In this document: piece by piece, positions 12,526 through 24,550 of the stretch
How the letters are laid out: every line of letters starts with the position of its first letter
How positions within the stretch are numbered: position 1 is the stretch's first letter
Assembly (NCBI RefSeq): GCF_003473485.1
Contig: NC_053044.1
Span: forward strand, 2,616,501 to 2,680,500
DNA: 64,000 nucleotides
Source: Medicago truncatula
Lineage: Eukaryota; Streptophyta; Magnoliopsida; Fabales; Fabaceae
Direction: 5' to 3'
Position numbers and translations under genes: made by a program
Notes under the pieces: generated by a model
Database searches by the model: none
The model's input: the letters and a program-made list of their open reading frames with translations, nothing else
Told to the model about the DNA's origin: nothing

Positions 12526-13300
12526 CATCATTGTTTATTATGATGGAAAATTCTATGAAGTCATTAAAATGACTTTTTTGTTGAAGTTAACACTATAACA
12601 CCAAAAGTGTTGTGAGTAACACCACACTATTTATTCATTCATTTATAGTTTGTCTTCTTTTTCTGGTTCCGGCCCACTATGTACCCAAAAAAAAGGAGGT
12701 TACTCCCTCCGTCCCTGTATATAAGCTCTCGTCCTTTTTTTTAACATGGATTCAACAACCCATGATTCACTTTATCGTCATGGGTTCAACGTAACAACCC
12801 ATGATTCACTTTATTGTTTTAAATTTTCCTTTTCTTCTTTTTTTCTTATTTGATTAATTTTTCTTTTCCTTTTCTTCGTATCTCTTCTTTTTATTGATGT
12901 TTCATTTTTCTTCTTTAATTCTCCTTGACATATTTGATTATATATTTATAAATAAAAATATAATATTTTTTTTTTGTTAGAGCATTTCTTGTAATTTTTA
13001 GTCCATAATTATCATATAAAATAGTAAAACTCTAATCTCTAACAACAAACATTATAATTTTTTGAAAGAACAAACATTATAATTATTCTCTCAATTAAAA
13101 CATTATAAACCTTTTATTTTTGTCTGTGTGCAAATTAAACTAGGGAAAATAACAACCTAGAAGATTGATAAAGCTATTAGCTTGATGTTGTATTTTTATT
13201 TTATTGATTAAAATATTGATATTTTTTGTGATAGTTACAATATTAACTATTCTTTTTTTTTATTTTTACGGTGTTATTTTCAATTAAATAGATGATTGCT
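12526..13300. other. Intergenic with half a Stowaway-like MITE and a 46-bp tandem repeat
   Basis: A single Stowaway-like end (tactccctccgtccctg) is at 12701 without a matching right end. Just after it a unit of about 46 bp holding caacccatgattcactttat is present twice (about 12748 and 12794). The remainder is AT-rich with nothing recognised. Confidence 0.45.
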
Positions 13301-13329
13301 CTTTTAAAAAAATTAAGTTTTTATTTTAT

Positions 13330-13840
13330 TAGGGGCCTATTTTTTATTGAGAGTCGAGCCTCCAAGTACATAGAAACGACGCTGATAAAGAATCTCTGGA
13401 GTAATTTTGTCATAGATAAAACTCCAAATGGACATAGCATTCAGACAATCACGAAGAGTTTGAATATCGTCCTCAATAACCGCACCACATCCATGACAAG
13501 TAGTATCAATGGTATGGTGTGTAGACCCTCTGAAAGCTTTAGTAGGGAGACTATCATGCATCCCTAACCAATAAAAGTGTCGTAAGTTTTCAAATATGGG
13601 AAGACGTCAAATTCAATTCCAACAAATAATATGTGTTGCTTGTTGATGAAGAAGTCGATTAAACCACCTATATCCTAAGCTAACTGAATACTCACCATTA
13701 GAGCAGTCACTCCAAATGAGTTTATCCTTAGTGTCATTATAAGAGAAAAGCCACGAATACGGTCCTAGTAAAAGAGAGGTAGCAAAGTATAAAGTTTGTT
13801 GAAATTTCAAACGCCATTATCAAAGGATCACAAAGACGGA
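13330..13840 (-). mobile_element. LINE zf-RVT fragment
   Basis: Minus-strand frames at 13613-13810 (DKLIWSDCSNGEYSVSLGYRWF) and 13337-13561 (HDSLPTKAF, CHGCGAVIED, WSFIYDKI) follow the zf-RVT pattern of plant LINEs (W....G.YSV..GY, LPT, C..C). A frameshift near 13600 separates them. This is a dead fragment. Confidence 0.65.
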
Positions 13841-13989
13841 GATTGGTATCCATTTTCAATTTTTTTTTTATGAGATTTTTCAGACTCGCAGTCCTTCACA
13901 TAGGGTTTTGATTTGTAAAGTACCAACTTATATATTTTATTAGAGGTAAAAAATATCAGCTTATATTCTTTCATATCAAAGTTGAGGTG

Positions 13990-14506
13990 GGTATTTTATA
14001 TATAGAGTGCAAAGTAACGGTTCAGTTTGGGAGAAATCGTGCAAGACGTGGTTGAAATGCAATGTGGATACCGCGTTTCATGATCATAACCATATTACAT
14101 TTTTTGTGCGTTGTGTTAGAGGCTTTTGTGGGCAATTCATTCGGGCTCAAACGAATTGGCAGCGGGCAAATATGATAGTTTTGGAGGGGGAGGCAGTAGC
14201 CTTACTCGATGTCGTTCACTTTGCTGATGGGAAAATGTTGTCTTTCAATCCGACTCAACTACTCTAGTGCGAGCTCTATCGTCTTTGTGCCATGGTGATT
14301 CAGAATTCTATGATATTGTTTTTAGTATTATTTATCAGTTATTTTTACATTCCAACCTCGAGATGAAGTTTGTTAGGAGACAAACGAACATGGTTGCTCA
14401 TACTTTAACTAGGGCGACCTGTTCTTGGGCTAGTCACCGTAATTTTTATTTTAAGCGTTCTTGTATTGAACATTGGTTGATTAATGATAATAGTTTTGAT
14501 ATATAA
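13990..14506 (+). mobile_element. LINE RNase H domain, frameshifted
   Basis: Two plus-strand frames, 14007-14267 and 14267-14506, join across a one-base shift near 14245. The first has W.KCNVDTAF and EGEAVALLDVVHFA, the second FVRRQTNMVAHTLTRA. These are the start, catalytic Glu region and end of a LINE-encoded RNase H. The opposite orientation to the zf-RVT piece at 13330 means the two are from different insertions or were inverted. Confidence 0.7.
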
Positions 14507-14509
14507 AAA

Positions 14510-15515
14510 AATCATGTGCATTACATAAAAATAAATGATTTTTTAATTAAACATTTAATATTTTGTATAACAAATATTAATATTTCGTATAAAAATATAT
14601 TTTGTCATTTATATTATTTTTTTATCAATATTGAAACTAAAATATCGATATTGAATTAATACGGAGTCCACAAGTCTTACCTCTATTGATTCTTTAAAAA
14701 TAAAATTAGCGCAATTGGTAAAAATGTCGAAATTATGTGGCGGGGTTTCGATCCGACCCCTCCACATGTGTATTAGTTCAATGTTTATTTTACATTCCTT
14801 CTATCTACAAAAATTAAAGTAAAAAATAATACATGAACATTGCATTAATGCTGCAATGCAGCACATCGGTAATTATGAACTCCGTGTTGCATAATTTACT
14901 AACAATAGATTGGTCTAAGTGACAAGTGAGTTGAGCTTATTCAATTTCTTGTTAGAGGAGTTTTGCCGATTATTGTGCTCTACATAACTCGAGGGATTAA
15001 CCTTTACAGGATATCCGATTTAAACCGAAATTTTTTCATTCGTATTGTATCGTGGTAATATTGCTGGCACCATAATTATCATAATAATGGCATATTATGG
15101 ATTTAAACTACCATCATCTTGGACGTAATGTTTGATGCTTTCATGTGTGTCCACGTTCATTTCCACAATAACCAAATGAGTATATATATTTGTGATCAGT
15201 TCTGCATCTACATCTATCCCTTTCAATTCTTCAATGATTTACTAATCAACATATATTAATGTTTGCTCATTTACGGAACAAACCACTAAAGTAGTAAACT
15301 TTATGTTTTATTCTCTGCATTCCTCAACGTGTTCTCTTCCAATAAAAAATAAAAATATTGTAACTTTTATTTGACAACAAGTGAGGTTGTGTTGTGTTAT
15401 AGATAAATATGGAAGATTTTGGAGGGTCATTGTTGAAAAAACAATATTATCATGAGAATTGTCCAGGTTGTAAGGTGGATCAAGCAAAGGAATTGAAAAA
15501 AAGATGTTGTTGGAA
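14510..15515. repeat. Duplicated block, copy 1 (repeat DNA plus ZIFL 5' flank and exon-1 fragment)
   Basis: 14510-15060 is repeated at about 16215-16812, and 15060-15515 at about 18065-18570. The two halves are contiguous here but separated by about 1.25 kb in the second copy. A tRNA-like box B (ggtttcgatccgacccc near 14742) sits inside the first half and is mirrored by ggggttcgatcccgacccc near 16480, so both contain an old SINE-like piece. Confidence 0.75.
15411..15515 (+). pseudogene. ZIFL exon-1 fragment
   Basis: The frame from 15411 starts with an N-terminus very close to that of the 18471 gene ([14 protein letters not shown]) and then breaks off about 100 bp in. Non-homologous DNA and a copia piece follow. 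Relative to the intact copy, about 50 bp upstream of the ATG are missing, including the sequence that provides tataaaag at 18409. No later exon is present before 18471. It is a duplication scrap. Confidence 0.8.
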
Positions 15516-15519
15516 CACT

Positions 15520-16215
15520 AGCAACATAGTGAAAAATTGGATAAGAAATAAACATCTTAGAAAGATTGAGAGCCATACTACCTAGTAAGTGTTTATATAA
15601 GTGAGGAGTGGCCTACAACGGTGTGCCCTTGGGGTACCCACTTTTGCGAACGGGTGAGCATTAAGAAATTATATATATATTTCACACGCTAGATGCCGTC
15701 GTCCGTCCAGCCGGGCTTGGGTAGAAAAAAAGATTATTTTTTTGTCCCTTGAAAATGTTAAATTAATTTTTTATTAATTTAATCATTATCCGAAAGCGTG
15801 GTCTACGTACCGTATTGAGTTGTTTAATCAAACGATTGATTAAACCATATTTTTAGAGTGTTATTTCTAGAACGATTACTTACGGTGCGGTACATAATCG
15901 AACAGGCGGACTAGACTGTTTTATCCTGGAGGCGGCGCGGTTGTTAGTCTACCTTGCACAAACTCGAGTAGTGCCGCGAAACGTCTTAAAGAAAGCGACA
16001 TGGTTGTGACTCAACCCTGTAATATCTTCGTTGGTAGTTTCAATTTATTAAAGGTACTTTTCTGAATTCGAAAAAAAACAATTTTAAGACGTTTCGAAAA
16101 ACACAATGACTACTGAAGAAATTATCGTGTCTAGAACGGCATCTGATTTCAACAAACCGTTCAAGTTTCATTGCAACAACTTCAAGCGTTGGCAACCAAA
16201 AATGCTATTTTTCTT
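15520..16215 (+). mobile_element. Copia LTR-retrotransposon fragment (LTR end plus gag start)
   Basis: An ATG at 16106 opens MTTEEIIVSRTASDFNKPFK, followed by NFKRWQPKMLFFLT, the N-terminus of a plant copia gag (KF.G.NFKRWQ.KM). The preceding 500 bp is GC-richer than its surroundings and likely LTR/leader sequence. Gag stops after about 38 residues at 16215, where duplicated block copy 2 begins. The rest is lost. Confidence 0.6.
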
Positions 16216-16812
16216 AACCATAAAAAAAATTCATGTGTATTGCATAAAAATAAATGATTTTTTTATTAAAAATTTAATTTTTGTATAAAAAAATCATTCT
16301 ATATTATTTTTTATCAATATTGAAACTAAAATATCGATATTGAAACTAAAATTGAGATAAATTTCAATATTATAAAATGTGAATTAAATTAATACGGAGT
16401 CCACAAGTCCTACCTCTATTGGTTCTTTATTTAAAAAAAAATTTAGTTCAATTAATAAAAATGACGAAATTACATGGTTGGGGTTCGATCCCGACCCCTC
16501 ACTTGTGTGTTAGGTTCAATGTTTATTTTCCATTCCTTCTATCTACCTAAAAAAAATGCACGGACATTGCACAAAGTGGGTTAATGCTGCAATGTAATAC
16601 AGTGGTAAGTATGACTTTTTTGTTGCACAATTTACTAACAGTGAATTGATCTAAGTGGCAAGTGGCTCAAGCTCATTCGATCTCTTGTTAGGAGCTCATT
16701 TTACTCTATGCAACTCAAACGATTAAGCTTTACAGTTGTGCGAAGAGAACAACTGAATTAAACCAAAATTTTCAATTTGTATTATACCGTGGTAATATTG
16801 CTTGCACCATAA
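16215..16812. repeat. Duplicated block, copy 2, first half
   Basis: Matches 14510-15060. Shared landmarks include caatattgaaactaaaatat, tacggagtccacaagtc, gcaccataat and the box-B-like gttcgatcccgacccc. The continuation into ZIFL flank is interrupted after gcaccataat at about 16812. Confidence 0.75.
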
Positions 16813-17238
16813 TAAGGGTTAAATTTATTTTGGTCCCTACGAATATGTCATCTTTTTGTTTTAGTTCCTATAAAGGTTTTTTTTTAACTTTTAGGCTCCC
16901 AAAAGTTTTCCATCTTCACTTATAGTCTCTCTTTTTAAGTAAACTTATGCAAAATTCATATTTTTGAATAACATTTTACAGAAAAAATTATAATCTTATA
17001 AAAATTTCTCCCAAAAAAATTGAATTTTTTAACAAAATATGAGTATTTTATATTTTTAAGCTTAGAAATTTATATTTAATTTATTTTTGTTAAAAAATTC
17101 TAAAAAAAAAAAATTGGAGGGATTTTTACAATATTATAAATATTTCTGCACAATTTCATTAAAAAATATAAAAGTTGGCTTAAAAATAAGAACCAACAAT
17201 AGTGATTGAAAATTTTATAGAGACTAAAAATTGAATGA

Positions 17239-17996
17239 ATTTTTTTTGTTTTTGAGCAAAGGCAAGATTGATTCATTTCATTAATAATAATAAGTGGATA
17301 CAAGTAACGAGGAACATCATGAAAAAGGTAGGGGCTCTGATGAGATAAGGAAGCTCTAGCTATATTTTGAGCTACCCTATTTGCTTGCCTCATGACATAA
17401 AGCACATAATAATTATTGTGGGATGCTAATAAGGTCTTACATCTAGAGATTATATCTCCAAACTCATTAAGAAGAGTAGAGGTGGAAATAATAACATCAA
17501 CTACTAGCTTACAATTGGACTCAAATATGACGGACGCCATGCCCAGTGGCGGAGCCCTTCATGGGTTGAGGTGGGCCACGGCCCATCCGAAAAAATTAAA
17601 AAATTAACCACCATAGGTCTATTTTGCGAGATTTTATACAATTGTGTTGGTTTTAAGTTTCTGTTGATTCAAACTCCTGCAAAGTGGTGTAGTGGCCCAC
17701 CCGAAAAAAATTAAATAATTCAATTATAGGTCTATTTTGCGACACTTTAAACAATTTTTCAACGGTTATAGTTTTCCGCGCTTTCAAAAGTAGCATATGT
17801 GATTTTTCTAATGTTTATACTTGGCATGTTAGCGGAGGCTTATAGACCTTCAATTTTAGTGGCCCACCCGAGCTTTTTTTTCTAGTTCCGCCACTCATGC
17901 CTTGATTGTCAGCGTAGGTTAAGGCTTCAAGAAGGCTTAGAGCCTCGGCTTATGAGGGGGAAGAAGTATATAAAGAATACTTAGATAATCTATAAC
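17239..17996 (-). mobile_element. LINE 3' end with RNase H, interrupted by a hAT MITE
   Basis: On the minus strand, EALSLLEALTYADNQG (about 17950-17905) continues, after removal of 17541-17897, into MASVIFESNCKLVVDVI, then YVMRQANRVAQNIARASL (17540 down to about 17330). These are the Glu, Asp and ANR.AQ..AR parts of a plant LINE RNase H. An A-rich end (T run on the plus strand near 17240) marks the 3' terminus. Confidence 0.7.
17541..17897. mobile_element. hAT-type MITE
   Basis: Ends read cagtggcggagcc and ttccgccact, inverted repeats of hAT type. catgcc is present on both sides as a short direct repeat, below the usual 8 bp. The interior repeats the phrase ggcccacccga and tctattttgcga. Conceptual removal restores an unbroken RNase H reading frame in the host LINE. 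Confidence 0.7.
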
Positions 17997-18064
17997 GCAA
18001 CGCCCCTGAAGAATGAAAATTTTAAATAAATTAAAACGAAAAGTTTGTATATTTATATGCATAT

Positions 18065-18470
18065 TTAACCCATGTAATAACCATAATAATGGCATATTAT
18101 GGATTTAAAACTACCATCATCTTGGACGTAATGTTTGATGCTTTCATGTGTGTCCACGTTCATTTCCACAATAACCAAATGAGTATATATATTTGTGATC
18201 AGTTCTGGATCTACATCTATCCCATTCAATTCTTCAATGATTTACTAATCAACATATAATAATGTTTGTTCATTTACGGAACAAACCACTAAAGTAGTAC
18301 ACTTTATGTTTTATATTTCTCTGCATTCCTCAACGTGTTCTCCCAATAAAAAATAAAAAATAAAAATATTGTAACTTTTATTTGACAACACGTTAGTTGT
18401 TTCTTACATATAAAAGGATTTGGTGTGGAATAACAAAATCACAAAGGTTGTATTGTGTTTTTAGATAAAC
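18065..18470 (+). promoter_or_regulatory. Promoter and 5' UTR region of ZIFL copy 2
   Basis: Matches the 15080-15410 flank closely (landmark ccaccattttgaacg is absent, but ggacgtaatgtttgatgctt and gtgtccacgttcatttcc are shared). A plausible TATA box, tataaaag at 18409-18416, lies 55-62 bp upstream of the ATG and is absent from the duplicate. No other element can be asserted. Confidence 0.55.
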
Positions 18471-21400
18471 ATGGAAGATTTTGGAGAGTCATTGTTGAAG
18501 AAACAATATTATCATGAGAATTGTCCTGGTTGTAAGGTGGATCAAGCCAAGGCATTGAAAAAGGATGTTACATTTAGAAATGCTTTCAATATATGGATTG
18601 TTGTCTTATGTAGTTGTAAGCAAAAACATTTTTCAACTTAGAGTTTGATTGCATAGAGTGCTTTCGGATTAGGCGTGTCCCGATGCCGGACATGTGTCGT
18701 GTCTAACACCGCCACGACACCAACACATAGTTACACTTAATTATGTGATTTTCTCAAATGATTAGTGGTGTCGGCGTGTCAGTGTCCGAGTCGTGTCCGT
18801 GTTTCATAGTTCCTATCACTAATTACTCACTTTGTTTTTCTTTTTTCTTTTGTGATATTGTTACAGCTCTTCCTATAGCATCTTTATTTCCATACCTCTA
18901 TTTCATGGTGAGTGACAGTTACTGTTTCCTGTTATGTCTTTATCGCACATTACTACATGAATTCTCATTTCAGATATTAAAAGTTTCTTTAGATTTTGAC
19001 TTTATCATGTGAAAATTGTTTGTGTCCATCTTTGTAATAAATATTCACAAATTTTGGAAACATGTCACATATTTCATGTCTATGATATAACATGAAATGT
19101 TCATGCAGCAGGTTGATGTTTTCCTAATTGTATTAATCCATGGAAGAAATGAATTATTTTTTTAAATATTACATTGTATAATATAATGTTTTCTATATAA
19201 TATCAGGTAAAGGATTTTAATATTGCTAAAACAGAAGAAGATATCAGTTCCTATGCTGGTTATGTAGGTAAGATTAATGGCAGTATTTTCATTGATGTGT
19301 TCTATATAATAATAAGTTCTTCATTTTTTTATCTACATATGATTGTGAAAATGTCATAGGATCTGCCTACATGCTTGGTAGAGCTTCGACATCTATATTA
19401 TGGGGAATGATAGCCGATCGCTATGGTCGAAAACCTGTTGTGATAATAGGAATTATTTCTGTGTAAGTTGCAACTGAGGTGGATACTTTTTCTTTTGAGA
19501 TACACTAAGAGTTAATTTGAGCTTATTTACTAGTATAAGAACTTTTAATATTGTTTGGGAGAATTTACAGAAACTGCTTATGACGTGTCTCTAAGCCATT
19601 TTCAACTTATTTTCATAAGCTGTACAGAATAGCTTGTGAAAACAGCTCGTAACTTATACAAGAAAACAATGACTTTATTTATTTTGTATTTAAATAGCAT
19701 AAACATAAGTACTTATATTATAAGTGTTTATGCAATAAGCATTTCATTAAGTTGTTTATCCAAAAAGGGCTTCAATGTCTTCTTAAAATATCAATGGTGC
19801 TGATTTGATTTCAGTATAATTTTCAACACACTATTTGGCCTTTGCACAAGTTTTTGGATGGCTGTTACGATGAGATTCGTTCTTGGAGGTTTAAATGGTT
19901 TGCTTGGACCAATGAAGGTATCACTCAAAACAATTTATATTAAATGTTTGGATTTGTATACTTGAATATCTCAAATTATCTATATAATTTGTTTATTATA
20001 ACCTCCTTCGTTAATAGGCTTATTCTTCTGAAATTTTTAGAGAAGAATACCAAGCTTTAGGACAATCAACTGTAAGTCTCACAAACCTTTGTTTATCGTT
20101 TCTTTGAACCACATCACCGTTGTTGTAATGATTCAAACTATAATCTGATTTCAGGTTGCAGCTGCTTGGGGAGTAGGATTGGTCTTCGGACCAGCGTTGG
20201 GAGGTTATTTGGCTCAGGTAATATTTCTTTTGTTTTTCATTTGTTCCTTCTGGGATAAAACAATTCAGAAAAAGTCATGGATTTTAACATGGACTTGAGA
20301 TAACTTGTATTGCAAGACATGAGTTGCTATTCCATTTGTGTCCCAAAATTTAGGTACTACCTCGGTATAAGTATAAGCTTTCGTTTCTTTGGAAAAACTT
20401 GTCCCTAAATATAAGCTCTATTTCAAAATACTCATTGCATTTTTTCGAAATCTACACCTTATTTATACTACTAATTCGTTTTGGAAGAGGAAAAGTCGGA
20501 ATTTGACACATTTATACACAATGTACACTAATTACATTGTCAATTTTTCTTAACATATACAAAAAAATGATATAAAGGGACTTATAAAAACGGACGAAGG
20601 TAGTATATATTTCATGTTGAAAAAGGTAATACTCTTCCAAATTGGGAAAAGAAAATGAAAACAAAGCATTTGTCACTTCTTTCTCTAATAGTTTGTCCAA
20701 TTTTGTTTCACAGCCAGTACAGAAATATCCAAATATATTTCCAAAGGATTCCTTTTGGGACAAGTAAGTGGATTTTTTTTTTTTTTTTTCATCTTATAAC
20801 AAACTTCAATCGTCTATTATGTTTTTAATTGTTGTTGTACTAAGTTTCATTTGTCAAAACTTAACATCCCTCCAGGTTTCCATACTTCTTACCATGTTTC
20901 ATTGTATCAGCTATGGCATTTGTTGTAGCGATTTCCTGCATTTGGCTACCGGTATGTATCTTGTTGAATTCTAACATTGTATCTGTTCATTAATCACATA
21001 TATAGTTGCCCTATCTTTATGTTGTGTGACTTCTATTCTGACCTTAATATTATGATGATATGTCACCATATTTCCGTATCCTTTTTATGTGGTTTTCGGT
21101 TTTCTCCTATGAGTACTAATGATCTAAAACATCTGCGTCAATGTAGGAGACACTTCATAATCACAAAGTATCGACCAACAAAATTGAAGCTTTAGAAAAT
21201 GGAACTAACGAGGATGAGAAAAATAAGACGATCCAAAAAGATGAAAGCCTCCTAAAAAATTGGCCCTTAATGTCATCTATTATTGTTTATTGTGTTTTCG
21301 CGATTCATGACGTTGCTTTTGCAGAGGTATTATTATTCCTACTTAAAGATGTTTCTGTTTTCTATTCTACCATTCATCAACCTGTGCATCTATTATCTTA

Positions 21401-23654
21401 TTCTACATTTTATTTTTGAAGATTTTCTCATTATGGGCTGAAAGTCCTCGAAGGTTAGGCGGTTTGAACTTTGGAACTAATGATGTCGGTAATATTCTTG
21501 CAGTATCAGGTACATCTTGGACATTTATGAATCTTTAGATATTTATTAAGATTAGGAACAGTCCTTCCTTCCTAACCCTTTATCTCCAAGGAATGATAGC
21601 ACTTGCACATAAACTTGTACGGGTTGACATGACGCTATTTGGTTGCTTGCTTGTTCAATGAATCAAAAATGGATTTTATGCAGACATAATCTGAATACAC
21701 TTGAACCATATTAAACTTGTTCAGGTGTTGGTATTATAATGTTCCAGCTTGGCTTATATCAATCAGTGCAAAAAATTTGTGGACCTATCGTTCTTGCTCG
21801 CATTGCAGGGGTTAGCATTCACCTTTTGTAACAATTACTCAGATTCAACATTTCAGTTTTTGTTTAATTTAAAACATGTCTTCATCATATATTTGTAGGT
21901 GTTATCAATACCAATCTTGCAAAGCTTCCCTTTTATGACAATGTTGTCAGGCTTTACACTGTACATATCGATATATAGTGCTTCCATTTTAAAGAATCTT
22001 TTGATTGTAAGTGAAACTCTATCTTGCTGCAACCAACAAGTGATATTGAGGTTTAAAAGGAGTTGAATAGACTTTACTAAAACTCGGGAGATCGGTTTAA
22101 TTTTTATTGAAAACTTGATCTTCATTGAACTTTCCTAATTGTTTTCTTTTTGATGGATTTAGGAGATAATTTCTACTGGTTTATTCATTCTGCAAAATAA
22201 AGCAGTGGTAAGATTTTGTTTCTACTCTTCAGGTTTTTTTCCCCTTGAAAAAGTTCTGTATGGAATTGCAACAAGATATATGACTTTCTTTTTGTTTTGA
22301 AAACAGGATCAACATCAAAGAGGTGTAGCAAATGGCCTTTGCATAACTGCTATGTCAGCATGCAAGGTAATTGGTCCAGCTGGAGGCGGCGCAATGTGAG
22401 TATCCCTTTGATTTCGTTACCTTCTATTTGAATTATAAATAATATTTCCTTAACATGTGTGTATGTTCTTTATTATTTGATATAGTTTATTCATTTGTAT
22501 CTTTTATGTGTTCAAACTTTTCCAAGTTCAAACAGAAGTAACTAGTCCATTTATTGTCATTGCATATTTTAGTAAGAAAGTATTCAATGGAGATTACTCT
22601 GTCCAGTTTATGATCCAATTTCTATGTAACGCTAACACTCAGATTGAAGGTGAGTTTGGGGTCTGACATGTGTCAGTACCCGACAGTGACACTAACTGAC
22701 CCATTCAAATACTTCATATTTAGCAAATTATGACCAGTATCGATGTGTCGATGTTCTGTGTCCGTGTATCATAGTCTAATTCCATTGAATAAATGTCACG
22801 AGTGTTTCATAGTCATATAGCATTAATTTAACAGTACCTTTTTTCACTACGTTGCTATAATGAAGATTATATGCAGTGTTCTTATTTTGATCTTGCTAAC
22901 TGCAGCTTAACTTGGTCACAAAAGAGGATGGATGCTTCTTTCCTCCCAGGTATAACTCTCAACTAATTTGTTTGATGTGTTTTCTGTTTCAGATGCTGCT
23001 GAATTTTGAAATTCTTAGTCTAATTAGGTAATAATTAGTGTCTTATCCACTCATGGTGTGTTCATTAGGTAATTCAAAAATATATAAGCCTTATCTTTTC
23101 TCTACTCACGGTTTCGATTTTTGGTTCAGTACAATGTTTTATCCACTTATCTTTTCTCTACCGCAATTTAAAATATTGTTTCTAGCATAGAGTTCTTACT
23201 TGAGCTAAAGCAAAAGAAAGAAACTGCAACTTTAGATCGAGTAACATTTGAACTTCTTGTTCTACTGTCTTCAGCAGTGATTGGTTTTGTTTTGTTGATA
23301 GGATGATTATGGTTAACAATAAATAAAGCACCAAGACAAACAAAAACATAGATACCGAGCACTCCAATATCACATAGAAATTGATAATAATTTTAAAAAT
23401 AGAAGTGATTAAATGTAACAACATGTGCCAAATACTGTGTAGGTGTTGGACATTGACACGTGCCCGACACTTGGCATGCCTTCAATTGAAGGTGTCAATG
23501 CTAAATATTTATAAACTAGCTCACTGTTGAACATTCAATTGCAGGCCCCCATCTGGTGTTCTTTGTGCTCAATGTTATTGAAGGACTTGCATTGTTATTG
23601 ACATTCAAACCATTCCTGATTGAAAGAAAACCCCCCTCGGAGCAGTTGCGCTGA
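18471..23654 (+). CDS. ZIFL: ZIFL-type major facilitator, copy 2
   Basis: Seventeen exons: 18471-18615, 18867-18907, 19207-19267, 19360-19462, 19815-19917, 20018-20071, 20155-20217, 20714-20763, 20876-20951, 21147-21326, 21422-21509, 21725-21810, 21899-22006, 22163-22207, 22307-22395, 22906-22949, 23545-23654. They total 1446 nt, 481 aa, with no internal stop. Fourteen of the 17 exon lengths equal those of the 3953-10012 gene; only exons 1, 10 and 17 differ. The protein has the same landmarks: [10 protein letters not shown] (Cys18, Cys21), [42 protein letters not shown] and GPAGGGA. It is the tandem paralogue, presumably a 12-TM antiporter for chelator, metal, potassium or auxin-related cargo. 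Differences cluster in the central loop (shorter by four residues) and tail. Intron 7 holds a Stowaway-like MITE. Confidence 0.93.
20357..20603. mobile_element. Stowaway-like MITE in ZIFL copy 2 intron 7
   Basis: Ends read ctacctcggtataagtataa and, inverted, acggacgaaggtag, flanked by TA on both sides. About 250 bp with no coding capacity. Confidence 0.6.
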
Positions 23655-24550
23655 TATTAACATTATTTTGCAAGAGGTGAAATATTATAGCAACTGGGAA
23701 TGTTTGTTGCCATAGAATGTCAGCAAAGGACAATATCCTAACAACAATACCATTGGATAGCAGCTTGACTTAAGTTTGGATGACTACTCGTTGGAATTTG
23801 CATCATGCAAATTTGGGTTTTGATTAATTATTGAGCTTTCAGTGGAGATCATATAAGCAGTGAAGAACTTTCCAGTAGATTAGTTGAGTTTGGATTGATT
23901 GGTTCCATTTGAATATTTGATGTAATACCAATGTGTTTTCAAATTTTATGTATTTTATGAGTGATGTCTTTTGAAGAAAATTATTGGAATGAACCGGTTC
24001 ATTTGTGCAAAACCATTTATAACAATGTTTCGCGAATCTATACGAGTACTTGTTTGATTTGTTTGGTTTTACGTTCATTCAATGTGAAAGTAAATCCTCC
24101 TTGGCTGAACTACAGAAAAGGATTTCCTATAATCAGTCTAATGGTTCAGATTTTAACTACAGAGAAGGATTTTCTATAATCAGTGCAGTCAACACTCACT
24201 ACACTCATTTGAGCTTTCAGATCTCTACTCAATGTATTAGACGAACATAATTCAGTGACTTTAAGAAATTATAACTCCAAGGAACCAATGTTCATAACCT
24301 GCATAGTTCTTTTATGTTGAGTTGCATTGAACATCTGCAGATTGAAACTCAAACACAATCATGGATGAACTTTCGAAATTCTTAGTAAATTAAAGTATTA
24401 TTTCCACGGTTTGTTTGGTAACTTTGAAAACTAGAAGTTTTTGAGTACTTGCATGATATTAAATAAAGCAGTTGGCATTCATTAACCATAGTAAAAAAGG
24501 AATAAAGATAAATAGCGTACAACATGCTTAAAACAATAAATTAGTACAAA
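23655..24550. other. Convergent 3' flanks of ZIFL copy 2 and the PWWP gene
   Basis: No gene is visible. Part of it (about 23985-24290) was duplicated to 38460-38735 in the scrambled copy. A small tandem repeat (ggatttcctataatcagt and ggattttctataatcagt) occurs near 24120 and 24170. Confidence 0.5.

Larger units (their letters stand above)
16813..18075. mobile_element. Nested insertion splitting duplicated block copy 2
   Basis: The insert starts gggttaaatttattttggtc and ends atttaaccc, giving short inverted ends. The opening resembles a common legume element that begins gggttaaat..ttggtccct. Inside it lie a LINE RNase H fragment and, inside that, a hAT-like MITE (separate entries). Copy 1 of the block at 15060 provides the uninterrupted version. 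Confidence 0.55.
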
